Source: Alloboseaceae bacterium BT-24-1
Lineage (GTDB): Bacteria > Pseudomonadota > Alphaproteobacteria > Rhizobiales > Beijerinckiaceae
Reading direction: 5' to 3'
Length of the DNA: 64,000 nucleotides
NCBI GenBank assembly: GCA_025846845.1
Contig: JAOYTL010000020.1
Coordinates: 1 to 64,000 of the forward strand
The stretch's first letter is position 1. Every line of letters starts with the position of its first letter. A program made the position numbers and the translations under genes. The notes beneath the pieces are model-generated. The model did no database searches. It saw only the letters and a list, made by a program, of their open reading frames with translations, and was not told the DNA's origin. Positions 19,203 through 29,699 of the stretch are shown here, piece by piece.

Positions 19203-20474
19203 ATGACGAGGACAAGGCTTGCATTATCCGCGGCTGCGCTCGCGCTCGCCGCCGGCTTTCTCCCCGGCGCCGCAATGGCGCAGGGCAAGGTGCTGAAATT
19301 CGTCTCGTGGCAGAAGGACGAGCGCGGCGTCGGCGACTGGTGGGGCTCGGTGATCAAGGAGTTCGAGGCGACGCATCCCGGCGTCAAGATCGAATGGACC
19401 AAGGTCGAGCGCGGCGCCTATGCCGACACGATGACGACGCTGTTCGCCGGCGGCAAGCCGCCCGATATCGTCCACCTCGCCTCGTTCGAATTCCAGAAGT
19501 TCGCTGATAATGGCTGGCTGGAGCCGCTCGATCCTTACATCAAGGATTCGAAACTCGACCTCAAGGGCTGGGCCGGGCAGGACACCTGCAGCTGGAACAA
19601 GCAGACCGTCTGCACGATGATGCTCTATTTCGGCTACATCTTCGCCTACAACGAGGACCTCCTGAAGAAGGAAGGTCTCGCGGTCCCGAAGACCTATGCC
19701 GAGTTCCTCGCCGCGGCGCAGAAGCTGACCAAGGACGTCAACGGCGACGGCATCGTCGACCAGTTCGGCACCGGCCACGAGACCAAGGGCGGCGGCGGCC
19801 AGTATATGAGCGAGATGATGAACTACACGCTCGATGCCGGCGGGCGCTGGACCAATGATGCCGGCAAGGTGACGATCAACACGCCCGAGATGATCGAGGG
19901 CCTGTCGCGCTGGAAGACCATCGTCAAGACCAGCCTGACCCCGCGCGACCTGGCGGCCGGCGAGGTCCGCCAGATGTTCGCCGACGGCAAGATCGCGCTG
20001 AAGATGGACGGGCCCTGGCTCTACCCGATCATCCAGAAGGGCAAGGCCAAGGACCAGATCAAGCTCGGCATGGTGCCGTTCAAGCCTCCGGTCGGCGGCT
20101 CCTCCAACGTGCTCGGCATCGCCGCCGATGCGCCCAAGGAGAACAAGAAGCTGGTCTGGGACTTCATCGCGATCGCGACCTCGGACAAGTTCCAGTCGAG
20201 CTATGCGACGCTGGGCGCCTCGCCGCCGCCTAGCCCACGCGCCGACACCTCTGCGGCGAGCAAGGACACGCCGCATTTCGACCTGCTGATGCAGGCGACC
20301 AAGGCCGCCGCCGACGCCAAGGTCGACCGGATTCCGAAGGGGCTGGAGCTGCAGTTCAACGAGTTCGCCAAGATGGTCATGGAGGAATCGCAGCGGATGA
20401 TCATCCAGGACCTCGACCCGAAGGCGGTCGCGGCGACGATGCAGGCCAAGGCCGAGGCGCTGCAGAAGCAGTAG
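19203..20474 (+). CDS. ABC sugar importer, solute-binding protein (family 1, CUT1)
   Basis: A 423-residue periplasmic binding protein with a signal peptide ending AMAQ. The family-1 signature is visible: KFVSWQKDE, FEATHPGVKIEW, DTMTTLFAGGKPPDIVHL and KIALKMDGPW. GGGAGGAGGAGACC before the ATG is a very strong ribosome site, as expected for a highly made binding protein. It is followed by a palindromic repeat and the two permease genes. The substrate is probably the sugar or sugar acid processed by the neighbouring enzymes. Confidence 0.9.
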   Translation: MTRTRLALSAAALALAAGFLPGAAMAQGKVLKFVSWQKDERGVGDWWGSVIKEFEATHPGVKIEWTKVERGAYADTMTTLFAGGKPPDIVHLASFEFQKFADNGWLEPLDPYIKDSKLDLKGWAGQDTCSWNKQTVCTMMLYFGYIFAYNEDLLKKEGLAVPKTYAEFLAAAQKLTKDVNGDGIVDQFGTGHETKGGGGQYMSEMMNYTLDAGGRWTNDAGKVTINTPEMIEGLSRWKTIVKTSLTPRDLAAGEVRQMFADGKIALKMDGPWLYPIIQKGKAKDQIKLGMVPFKPPVGGSSNVLGIAADAPKENKKLVWDFIAIATSDKFQSSYATLGASPPPSPRADTSAASKDTPHFDLLMQATKAAADAKVDRIPKGLELQFNEFAKMVMEESQRMIIQDLDPKAVAATMQAKAEALQKQ

Positions 20475-20476
20475 CT

Positions 20477-20626
20477 CTCTCCCTTCTCCCCTTGCGGGAG
20501 AAGGTGGCTCGGCGAAGCCGAGACGGATGAGGGGTCGCGATGCGGCTGCCGGCTAGCGCAGCTATCGCCAACCGGAATGGTCGAGCGACCCCTCACCCCA
20601 GCCCTCTCCCGCAAGGGGAGAGGGGG
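20477..20626. repeat. Palindromic repeat of about 150 bp, copy 1
   Basis: The left end reads CCCTTCTCCCCTTGCGGGAG and the right end CTCTCCCGCAAGGGGAGAGG, roughly inverse; inner arms are GGATGAGGGGTCGC and GCGACCCCTCA, and GGCTCGGCGAAGCC forms a small hairpin. The same element, in opposite orientation, lies at 37864-38007. It separates the binding-protein gene from the permease genes. Confidence 0.85.
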
Positions 20627-20664
20627 TCTGTCGCGGACCGCGCGCCTAAACTGGAAGCCCGACC

Positions 20665-21570
20665 ATGCCCCGATCAGCCTTCCTCGACCTCGCGCGACCG
20701 AGCCGGCGGCACTGGCTCGGCTATCTCCTGCTGGCGCCGGCGGTGCTGCTGATCGCGCTGATCATCGTCTATCCGCTGTTCGTCTCGGTCGATCTCTCCT
20801 TCCAGAACGTCAACATCGCCCGGCTCGACCAGCCGCGCCGACCCTTCACCACTGCCAATTACGAGCGGCTTTTCGCCTCCGAGGACTTCTGGAACGCCTG
20901 TTGGGTGACCTTCAAGCTCGTCACCATCGTCTCGTTCTTCTGCTTCCTGCTCGGGCTCGGCACCGCGCTGCTGGTCAACAACCGCTTCAAGGGCCAGGCG
21001 CTCGCGCGCCTGCTCGTCGCGCTGCCCTGGGCGATCCCGGAAGTCATCGCGGTCGTGATCTTCGCCTGGCTGTTCGATTCCTCCTTCGGCCTGATGAACT
21101 GGCTCTTCATCAAGCTCGGCCTGGTCGACCAGACGATCAACTGGTTCTCCTCGCCGGACGCCGCCTTCGCCGTGGTCTGCACGGTGATGGTCTGGAAGGG
21201 CTACCCGTTCGTCTCGATCATGATGCTGGCCGGGTTGCAGTCGATCCCCGAGGATTTCTACAACGCCGCCAAGGTCGACGGCGCCCGCGCCTGGCAAAGG
21301 CTGGTCCACATCACCATCCCCTCGCTGATGCCGGTGATCGGCGTCACGCTCGTCCTGGTGATGCTCTGGGTCTTCCGCGACTTCTCGATCATCTACGTTT
21401 TGACCGGCGGCGGGCCGTTGAAGGCGACGCAGTCGCTCTCGATCATGACCTACGAGCAGGCCTTCGGCTTCTTCAAGATGGGCTACGCCTCGGCCATCGG
21501 CGTGATCACCCTGATCGTCTGTGTGATCGCGAGCCGGCTGATGATCGCCCGCGCACCGGACAATATCTGA
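20665..21570 (+). CDS. ABC sugar importer permease (MalF/UgpA type)
   Basis: A 301-residue inner-membrane permease with six predicted segments. The cytoplasmic EAA loop is visible as AAKVDGARAWQRLVHITIPSL (about residues 208-228). Together with the next gene it forms the heterodimeric CUT1 channel. It starts about 190 bases behind the binding-protein gene, past the palindromic repeat, and ten bases before the second permease. Confidence 0.9.
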   Translation: MPRSAFLDLARPSRRHWLGYLLLAPAVLLIALIIVYPLFVSVDLSFQNVNIARLDQPRRPFTTANYERLFASEDFWNACWVTFKLVTIVSFFCFLLGLGTALLVNNRFKGQALARLLVALPWAIPEVIAVVIFAWLFDSSFGLMNWLFIKLGLVDQTINWFSSPDAAFAVVCTVMVWKGYPFVSIMMLAGLQSIPEDFYNAAKVDGARAWQRLVHITIPSLMPVIGVTLVLVMLWVFRDFSIIYVLTGGGPLKATQSLSIMTYEQAFGFFKMGYASAIGVITLIVCVIASRLMIARAPDNI

Positions 21571-21580
21571 GGAGGCGGCG

Positions 21581-22411
21581 ATGAGACGTAAAACCACGCA
21601 GCACGCCCTGCTCTATGCCGGCGTCGTCCTGACCTGCGCCATCCTGGTCTTCCCGATCTACTGGCTCGTCGTCACCGCGCTCTCCGAGCCGAGCCAGCTT
21701 CGGCAATTGCCGCCGAGCTTCTGGCCAGCCGAGCCGCGCTGGGGGGTGTTCGGGCAGATCATGGCCGAGCGGCCGATCCTGCTCTGGCTCGGCAATTCGG
21801 CATTGGCGGCGATCGGGGCCGTTACCATTTCCATGATCGTCTCGGTGCTCGCCGGCTACAGCCTGTCGCGCTTCCGGGTGCGTGGCGGCCAGTCGCTCGG
21901 GCTGTTCATCCTGACCGCGAAGATGCTGCCGGCGACGCTCTTGGTGATCCCGCTCTTCGGCATCTTCCGCAATCTCGAGCTGATCGGCAGCCTGTGGTCG
22001 ATCATCCTGGCACACGCCACGCTGATCATCCCGTTCACCACCTGGATGCTGAAGGGCTATTTCGACACGATCCCGCGCGAGCTCGAACAGGCGGCGATGG
22101 TCGATGGCTGCTCGCCGCTCGGCGCGCTGGTCCGGGTGATCCTGCCGGTCTCGGCGCCCGGCCTGGCGGCGACAGCGCTCTACGGCTTTGTCCTGTCCTG
22201 GTCGGACTATGCCTATGCCCGCACCTTCCTGACCAACGCCCAGGGCAACTGGACCGCCAATCTCGGCATCACCACGATGAAGGGCGAGTACATCTCGAAC
22301 TGGAGCGACATCTCCGCCGCCTCCATCCTCGTCGCCTTGCCAATCCTCGCGATCTACCTCTTCCTCGAACGCTATCTCGTCGGCGGCCTGACGGCCGGGG
22401 CCGAGAAGTAA
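21581..22411 (+). CDS. ABC sugar importer permease (MalG/UgpE type)
   Basis: A 276-residue permease with six predicted segments and the EAA loop EQAAMVDGCSPLGALVRVIL (about residues 170-190), where the ATPase docks. The C-terminal LERYLVGGLTAGAEK is the typical MalG-type ending. GAGGAGGCG lies before the ATG. Gaps of ten bases on each side show that it is co-transcribed with the first permease and the ATPase. Confidence 0.9.
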   Translation: MRRKTTQHALLYAGVVLTCAILVFPIYWLVVTALSEPSQLRQLPPSFWPAEPRWGVFGQIMAERPILLWLGNSALAAIGAVTISMIVSVLAGYSLSRFRVRGGQSLGLFILTAKMLPATLLVIPLFGIFRNLELIGSLWSIILAHATLIIPFTTWMLKGYFDTIPRELEQAAMVDGCSPLGALVRVILPVSAPGLAATALYGFVLSWSDYAYARTFLTNAQGNWTANLGITTMKGEYISNWSDISAASILVALPILAIYLFLERYLVGGLTAGAEK

Positions 22412-22421
22412 GAGAACCCGC

Positions 22422-23539
<1,118 letters not shown>

Positions 23540-23543
<4 letters not shown>

Positions 23544-24523
23544 GTACGATCCTGGTCACCGGCAGTGCCGGGCGCGTCGGCTCGCGCGTCGCGCGGCAAC
23601 TGCTCGAGGCGGGCCATCGCGTCACCGGCTTCGACCTGCGCGCCAGCGGCATCACGCATCCGGCCTATCGCGAAGTGACCGGCGCCTTCAATGACCGCAC
23701 CGCCGCGGTCGCCGCCGTCTGCGGCGCAGAGGCGATCCTGCATCTCGGCGCCTTCATGTCCTGGCTGCCGGCCGATCGCGACAGGCTGTTCGCCGCCAAT
23801 GTCGAGGGCACGCGCATCCTGCTCGAAGAGGCCGCAGTGGCCAAGCCGAAGCGGCTGATCTTCGCCTCCTCCGGCGAGGTCTATCCGGAGAACGTGCCGG
23901 ACTATCAGCCGATCGACGAGGACCACCCGCTGAAGCCGCGCTCGCCCTATGGTTTGAGCAAGCTGCTCGGCGAAGAGATCGTGCGCTTCTTCGAGCGGAC
24001 CAGCGGCGTGCCAGCGACGATCTTGCGCTTTTCCCACACGCAGGATGCCAGTGAATTGCTCGATCCCGGCAGCTTCTTCTCCGGCCCGCGCTTCTTCCTG
24101 CAGCCGAAAATCCGCCAGCAGGAAGGCTTCGGCAATGCGGCTGCCGTCGCCGCGCTGCGGGCCATCGATGATGGTGCTGAGGCGCTCGTGCTCTCGCGCA
24201 ACGAGGCCGGCCGGCCCTTCCGCATGCACATCACCGACACCCGCGACATGGTCGCCGGCATCCTGCTGGCGCTGTCCGACGAGCGCGCCGCCGGGCGGAC
24301 CTATAATCTCGGCGCGACCGAGCCGGTCGACTTCGCCGCCGCGCTGCCAATGATGGCAGAGTTGACGGGGCTACCGTTGAAGACCATCGACCTGCCGGGT
24401 GCCGGCGTCTTCTATGAGACGTCGAACGCCAGGATCCGGACCGAACTGGGATTTGAGCCGCAATGGACCTTCGAGCGCATGATCGGCGAGGCGGCGCAGG
24501 CGCGGGTGAAGCGCGCGTCCTGA
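23540..24523 (+). CDS. NAD-dependent epimerase/dehydratase family protein
   Basis: A 327-residue extended SDR. The NAD motif is VTGSAGRVGSRVA (residues 6-18) and the catalytic pair is in SPYGLSKLLGE (Tyr/Lys, about residues 136-140). Such genes in sugar-acid operons often encode uronate dehydrogenases or sugar epimerases; either would feed a lactone or epimer to the SMP-30 and enolase-type enzymes here. It overlaps the ATPase gene by four bases and the IclR-lactonase gene by 61 bases. Confidence 0.82.
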
Positions 24524-26211
24524 CGCCGGACGAGCGCGACGTCCCGACCGGCGCAGCCGCCCTCGCCAAGGGCCTTTATCTGCTCGACGTGATCGGCGAG
24601 GCATCGGCGCCACCGCGTTTCCGCGACCTGCAGGCCGCGACCGGCCTGCCCAAGGGCACGCTGGCGCGCATGCTCAACACGTTGCTGACCTTCCGCCTGA
24701 TCCGGCACGAGGAGAGCGACAATACCTATCGGCTCGGTCACCGTCTGTTCGAGCTCGCCCACCGCGTCTGGGAGTCCTTCGACCTGCGCGGCGCCGGCGC
24801 GCCGGCACTCGATCGCCTCGCCGAGGAGACGCGCGAGACTGCCGCGCTCTGCGCCATCGACAATGGCGAGGTGCTCTATATCGACCAGCGCAGCCGCGGC
24901 GGCCCTTATGGCTTCCGCATCGAGATCGGCCGGCGCGCGCCGCTCCATTGCACGGCCGGCGGCAAGGCCCTGCTCGCCTTCGTCCAGCCGCACGAGCAGC
25001 GCGCCCTCGTCGACCGGCTGAAGCTCGAGCGCTTCACCGAGACGACGATCACCGAGGAGGAGGCGCTCGCCGCCGACCTCGCTCTGACCCGAGCGCGCGG
25101 CTACGCCGTCTCGCAGGAGGAGCATGTCGCCGGCGTCGCCTCGGTCGCAGCGCCGATCTTCGACCATACCGGCAGGGCTGTCGCCGCGATCGGCGTGTTC
25201 GGCCCGTCCTCGCGCCTGACACGAGAGCGGCTGCACACCACCGGCCGCGACCTGATGGCGGCTGCCAGGCAGATCTCCGGCAATGTCGGCGCGACGCAGA
25301 TGAACATTTCCCCGGCGCCGCGCTCGGCCCGGCCGGTCGATCCGGACATCCAGTGCGTCCTGCCCTGGGGCGCCCATCTCGCCGAGGGCCCTTACTGGTC
25401 GGCTGGCGAGCAGCGGCTCTACTGGGTCGACATCCTCGCCCCCTCGGTCAACCGCTTCGACCCGGCGACCGGCAACAATGAGGAGGTCACGCTGCCGCGC
25501 CTGGTCAGCGCCGTGCTCGGCCGCCGTGGCGGCGGGCTGGTGGTGCTGACGCAGGAGGGGCTGGAAGCCTTCGACTTCGCCAGCGACCGGCTGACCTCGC
25601 TCGCCGACCCCGAGGCCGATATTCCCGACAACCGCTTCAACGACGGCAAATGCGACCGGCAGGGCCGGCTCTGGGCCGGGACGATGCGGCTCGACGCCAG
25701 CCGCGCCTCGGGCGCGCTCTACGCAATTTCGCCTGATCTCTCCTGGCAGCGGCGCGAGAGCGGACTGACCGTCGCCAACGGGCTCGACTGGAGCCCGGAT
25801 GGACGGAGCTTCTATTTCGTCGATTCCGCCCATGGCCGCATCTACGCCTACGACTTCGACACAGCCGCCGGCACGCTCGCCAATCGCCGCGTCTTCGCCG
25901 AGATCGACAAGGCCGCCGGGCGGCCGGACGGGCTCGCGGTCGACGCCGAAGGCTTCGTCTGGTGCGCGATCTGGGATGGCTGGTGCCTGCACCGCTATGC
26001 GCCGGACGGCAGGCTCGCAGGCGAGGTCTGGCTGCCGGTGCCGCGCCCGACCAGCCTCGCCTTCGGCGGGCCGGACCTCAAGACGCTGTTCATCACCTCG
26101 GCACGCATCCGCCTGCCCTCGCGGGTACTGGCAGAAGCGCCATTCTCGGGCGGGCTCTTCACCTTGCCGGTCGACGTGCCCGGCCTAGCCGCAGCGGAGT
26201 TCGGCGGGTGA
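24463..26211 (+). CDS. IclR-family regulator fused to SMP-30/gluconolactonase
   Basis: A 582-residue two-part protein with no frame break. Residues 30-90 form an IclR winged HTH (FRDLQAATGLPKGTLARML), and 100-275 the IclR effector domain (CTAGGKALLAF, HVAGVASVAAPIFD). A short linker leads to a complete SMP-30 lactonase (290-582) with all expected metal ligands: Glu in AEGPYW, Asn in NRFNDG and VANGLDWSP, Asp in GRPDGLAVD. No ATG, GTG or TTG lies between 24463 and the HTH, so the long overlap with the epimerase gene is forced. The likely meaning is a regulator that binds, and possibly hydrolyses, the pathway lactone. Confidence 0.88.
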   Translation: MDLRAHDRRGGAGAGEARVLTPDERDVPTGAAALAKGLYLLDVIGEASAPPRFRDLQAATGLPKGTLARMLNTLLTFRLIRHEESDNTYRLGHRLFELAHRVWESFDLRGAGAPALDRLAEETRETAALCAIDNGEVLYIDQRSRGGPYGFRIEIGRRAPLHCTAGGKALLAFVQPHEQRALVDRLKLERFTETTITEEEALAADLALTRARGYAVSQEEHVAGVASVAAPIFDHTGRAVAAIGVFGPSSRLTRERLHTTGRDLMAAARQISGNVGATQMNISPAPRSARPVDPDIQCVLPWGAHLAEGPYWSAGEQRLYWVDILAPSVNRFDPATGNNEEVTLPRLVSAVLGRRGGGLVVLTQEGLEAFDFASDRLTSLADPEADIPDNRFNDGKCDRQGRLWAGTMRLDASRASGALYAISPDLSWQRRESGLTVANGLDWSPDGRSFYFVDSAHGRIYAYDFDTAAGTLANRRVFAEIDKAAGRPDGLAVDAEGFVWCAIWDGWCLHRYAPDGRLAGEVWLPVPRPTSLAFGGPDLKTLFITSARIRLPSRVLAEAPFSGGLFTLPVDVPGLAAAEFGG

Positions 26212-26972
26212 GGACCGAGGCGTCCTACCCTGATCTTTCCAGCAAGGCGGCGCTGGTCACCGGCGGAGCCGACGGCATCGGCCGCGCCATCGTCGAGGCG
26301 CTGGCGCGGCAAGGCGCCAAGGTCGCTTTCCTAGACCGCGACGCGGAGCGTGGGAAAAGCCTCGCCGCTGAGCTGGCGCGAACCGGAGGCGCGGTCTCCT
26401 TTCATGACGTCGACTTGCGCGACATTCCCGCGACACAAGCCGCGATCGCGACGGCCCGCGCCCTGCACGGCCCCTTCGCCATCGGCGTCAACAATGCCGG
26501 CCATGACGAGCGGCACGATTTCGAGGCGGTGACGGAAGCCTATTGGGACGACCGTCTCGCGGTGAACCTCCGACCGATGATGTTCGTGGCGCAGGCATTG
26601 GCACCGGATATGCGCGGCCTCGGCGGCGGCGCGCTCGTCAACCTGTCCTCGACCTCGTGGATGAAGGGCTCGCCGCACATGATCGCCTACACCACCGCGA
26701 AATCGGCGGTGATCGGCTTCACCCGCTCGCTGGCGCGGGCGCTCGGTCCCGACGGCATCAGGGTCAACTGCGTCACGCCCGGCTGGGTGATGACCGAACG
26801 CCAGCGCAGGCATTGGTGGACACCGGAGAAGGGCGCGGCCAACCAGGCCGCACAGGCGCTGAAGGGCGAGATCCTGCCGGAGGACGTCGCCCAGATGGTG
26901 CTCTTCCTCTGTTCCGGCGCCGCGCGCATGTGCGCCGGCCAGAATTTCATCGTCGATGCCGGGACGGTCTAA
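26208..26972 (+). CDS. SDR-family dehydrogenase
   Basis: A 254-residue classical SDR. The cofactor motif is TGGADGIGRA, then NNAG, catalytic Ser in NLSSTS and the YxxxK pair in YTTAKSA. The C-terminal GQNFIVDAGTV is usual for the family. I place the start at GTG 26208, which overlaps the previous stop as GTGA; longer frames upstream run through the lactonase. It probably oxidises the sugar at C1 (to a lactone) or a later hydroxyl group. It is followed four bases later by the FAD-linked oxidase. Confidence 0.87.
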   Translation: MRTEASYPDLSSKAALVTGGADGIGRAIVEALARQGAKVAFLDRDAERGKSLAAELARTGGAVSFHDVDLRDIPATQAAIATARALHGPFAIGVNNAGHDERHDFEAVTEAYWDDRLAVNLRPMMFVAQALAPDMRGLGGGALVNLSSTSWMKGSPHMIAYTTAKSAVIGFTRSLARALGPDGIRVNCVTPGWVMTERQRRHWWTPEKGAANQAAQALKGEILPEDVAQMVLFLCSGAARMCAGQNFIVDAGTV

Positions 26973-26976
26973 GCTG

Positions 26977-28389
26977 ATGAGGTCACTCGAAGCACTTCAC
27001 GCCGTGCTCGATCCGGCCGCCATCGTCACCGATCCGCAGGCGATGGCGCTGCATCTAAGCGACTGGCGCGGCAAGTATCGCGGCGCGGCGCTCGCTTTGC
27101 TCCGCCCCCGCAACGTCGAGGAGACCTCGGCGATCCTGCGCTGGGCGACGGCGACCCGTACGGCTGTCGTACCGCAAGGCGGCAATACCGGGCTCTCTGG
27201 CGGAGCGACGCCGGACAGCTCGGGCAAAGCGGTCGTGCTCTCACTGGCACGTCTGAACCGGATCAGGGCTGTCGATGTCGAAGGCGATACGCTGACCGCC
27301 GAGGCCGGCTGCATCCTCGCCGATATCCAGCAGGCGGCCGCTGCCAAGGATCGACTGTTCCCGCTCAGCCTCGGCAGCGAGGGCTCATGCCAGATCGGCG
27401 GGGTGGTCTCGACCAATGCCGGCGGCATCAATGTCATCCGCTACGGCACGGTGCGCGATCTCGTGCTCGGCCTGGAATATGTCCGGGCCGACGGGACCGT
27501 GATCCATGGCCTGAAGCCTTTGCGCAAGGACAATGCCGGCTATGCGCTGCGCGAGCTCGTGATCGGTTCGGAAGGCACGCTGGCGATCGTTACTGCGGCG
27601 ACCTTCCGGCTGTTTCCAAGGCAGCGTGTCAGCGCAACGGCGCTGTGCGGCCTCGACAGCCCATCGGCCGCGCTGAAGCTTCTTTCTCTGTTGAGGCAAT
27701 CGGCCGGCGAACGCATCTCCAGCTTCGAACTGATGTGCGATGCCGAGATGGGGCTCACCCTCGACCTCGTGCCTGGCACCGCCCTTCCCCTGGAACGGCG
27801 ACACAGCTGGTACGTCTTCATCGAGCTCGCCGACAGCGATCCCTCAGGACGGGTTGGCGAGCTGCTGACCGAGACGCTCGGAACGGCGCTGGGCGAGAAT
27901 GTACTGGAAGACGCCGCCATCGCGCAGAGCGAGGCGCAGGCCAAGGCGATCTGGCATCTGCGCTTCGCCGTCGCGGAAGCGAACCGCCGCGCCGGCCCGA
28001 TCGTCTCGCACGACACCAGCGTCGCGGTGGCCGACGTGCCGGCCTTTATCGCAGCGGTCGAGGCGATGGCGACCGAGCGCTTCCCAGAGGCGAGGGCGCT
28101 GTTCGTCGGCCATGTCGGCGACGGCAACATCCATGTCGTCCTGTTGTTTCCGCAACAAACCCGGCGGGATCGGCTCGGCGATCTCGCCGCCACAGTCAAC
28201 GAGCGCGTCTTCGCGATCGTCGGCGCTTTCGGCGGCAGCATCACGGCCGAGCACGGTATCGGCCGCAGCCTCGCCAATGCGCTGTCGCAGTCGGCCCAGC
28301 CGGAGGCGCTGGAGCTGATGAGGGCGGTCAAGAACGCCTTCGACCCGCTCGGCATCCTCAACCCCGGCGCGGTACTCGCGCGACCGTGA
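26977..28389 (+). CDS. FAD-linked D-2-hydroxyacid dehydrogenase (GlcD/D2HGDH type)
   Basis: A 470-residue flavoenzyme. The N-terminal FAD_binding_4 domain has VVPQGGNTGLSGGA (about residues 65-78) and SLGSEGSCQIGGVVSTNAGG. The C-terminal FAD-oxidase_C domain has HVGDGNIHV and EHGIGRS with the metal-site histidine and glutamate. It oxidises a D-2-hydroxyacid such as lactate, glycolate or 2-hydroxyglutarate, consistent with a hydroxyacid left after aldol cleavage (inference). ATG 26977 is four bases after the previous stop. Last gene of the operon. Confidence 0.85.
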   Translation: MRSLEALHAVLDPAAIVTDPQAMALHLSDWRGKYRGAALALLRPRNVEETSAILRWATATRTAVVPQGGNTGLSGGATPDSSGKAVVLSLARLNRIRAVDVEGDTLTAEAGCILADIQQAAAAKDRLFPLSLGSEGSCQIGGVVSTNAGGINVIRYGTVRDLVLGLEYVRADGTVIHGLKPLRKDNAGYALRELVIGSEGTLAIVTAATFRLFPRQRVSATALCGLDSPSAALKLLSLLRQSAGERISSFELMCDAEMGLTLDLVPGTALPLERRHSWYVFIELADSDPSGRVGELLTETLGTALGENVLEDAAIAQSEAQAKAIWHLRFAVAEANRRAGPIVSHDTSVAVADVPAFIAAVEAMATERFPEARALFVGHVGDGNIHVVLLFPQQTRRDRLGDLAATVNERVFAIVGAFGGSITAEHGIGRSLANALSQSAQPEALELMRAVKNAFDPLGILNPGAVLARP

Positions 28390-28655
28390 AGCAACCCTGC
28401 GATCGGGCGAAGCCCCCGGAATACTTGAACTGTTCCGGACAGAAAGCAGCAGGCGCGTTACTTTAGAATACGTGTAAACTATTGTATTTGCTAACCAATT
28501 CCGTCTGGTTTAACTGCTGGGGACGGTCGCCTTCGACGCTGTCCCTTCCCGGGTCAGTGCTCCGCGATCACCCGAGGACGCTTCGATTGAAGCCGGCCTC
28601 GCCCTGAAAGCGCTCCCGCCAGTGAGGAGCGCCGCAAGACCGTGGACCAGAGTCG
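28390..28655. promoter_or_regulatory. AT-rich control region before exbB with an Irr/ICE-like box
   Basis: At 28462-28478 lies TTTAGAATACGTGTAAA, seven bases identical to the left half of the Irr iron-control element (TTTAGAA, 3 bases, TTCTAAA), with two differences in the right half. It lies in the most AT-rich part of an otherwise GC-rich gap and upstream of TonB-system genes, which are common iron/haem targets in Hyphomicrobiales. No gene is seen in the gap. Confidence 0.5.
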
Positions 28656-29696
28656 ATGCAGCGTTTGATCGGTACAATCCTGTTTGCGGCGAGCCTCGCC
28701 GTCGCCCCGATGACAAGCTCGATCGGCTTCGCCCAGACCGCACCGACCGAAATCGCGCCCGCCCCCCAGCAAAGCCCTTCAGGCGCCCATGGCGGAACCG
28801 TGCCGGCGCCGAGCGCTGCCGCGCCGGCTGCTCCTGCTCCCACCGGCCAGGTCACCCCGGCAGTCCCGGCGCCAACAGCTGTCCCTACTACCGTTCCCGC
28901 TCCCGGCCCGACGCCGGCACCCGTCACGGCGCAGGCGACCTTGCCGCACGATCTGTCGCCCTGGGGCATGTTCATGGCGGCCGACATCGTCGTGAAGGCT
29001 GTGATGCTCGGCCTCGCCTTCGCCTCGCTGGTGACCTGGACAATCTGGCTCGCCAAGGCGCTCGAACTCGCCGCCGCCAAGACGCGGGCGCAGCGGGCCG
29101 TGCGCCGGCTGGAGGAAGCGGTGAGCCTCGACGAGGCGGCGCAGGCGATCACCGGGCGCAAGGGCCGTGCGCGCGGCACCGTGGCCGAACTGGTCGGGGC
29201 CGCCCAGAGCGAGCGCGAGCGCTCCAGCGATCTCGGCGAGGACGGCATCAAGGAGCGCGCCGCAATCGCGCTGTCGCGGATCGAGGCTCGCGCGGGCCGC
29301 AGCATGGCGCGCGGCACCGGCCTGCTCGCCACCATCGGCTCGACAGCGCCCTTCGTCGGCCTGTTCGGCACGGTCTGGGGTATCATGAATTCGTTCATCG
29401 GCATCAGCCAGTCGAAGACGACCAACCTCGCCGTGGTCGCACCAGGCATCGCCGAGGCTCTGCTGGCGACCGCGATCGGCCTCGTCGCCGCGATCCCAGC
29501 GGTGATCATCTACAATGTCTTCGCCCGCGCCATCGCCGGCTACCGCGCCACGCTCTCCGACGCCTCCGGCGAGGTGCTGCGCCATCTCTCACGCGATCTC
29601 GAACGGCTGCGCCGTCAGGCCGCCCAACAGATCCGCGCCAACCTGCATGCTGTCCCGGCCCAGCCGGCGGCCATGCCGCGCGTCCCGGCGGAGTGA
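28656..29696 (+). CDS. exbB: TonB-system energizer ExbB (MotA/TolQ/ExbB family)
   Basis: A 346-residue proton-channel protein. A signal-like N-terminus and a long Pro/Ala/Thr-rich stretch (about residues 25-95) precede three membrane segments. The MotA/TolQ/ExbB core is clear: FAGL-type loop, GLLATIGSTAPFVGLFGTVWGIMNSF and LLATAIGLVAAIPAVIIYN. With ExbD it uses the proton gradient to drive TonB. The extended N-terminus is usual in rhizobial ExbB. ExbD follows after three bases. Confidence 0.93.
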   Translation: MQRLIGTILFAASLAVAPMTSSIGFAQTAPTEIAPAPQQSPSGAHGGTVPAPSAAAPAAPAPTGQVTPAVPAPTAVPTTVPAPGPTPAPVTAQATLPHDLSPWGMFMAADIVVKAVMLGLAFASLVTWTIWLAKALELAAAKTRAQRAVRRLEEAVSLDEAAQAITGRKGRARGTVAELVGAAQSERERSSDLGEDGIKERAAIALSRIEARAGRSMARGTGLLATIGSTAPFVGLFGTVWGIMNSFIGISQSKTTNLAVVAPGIAEALLATAIGLVAAIPAVIIYNVFARAIAGYRATLSDASGEVLRHLSRDLERLRRQAAQQIRANLHAVPAQPAAMPRVPAE

Positions 29697-29699
29697 GCG

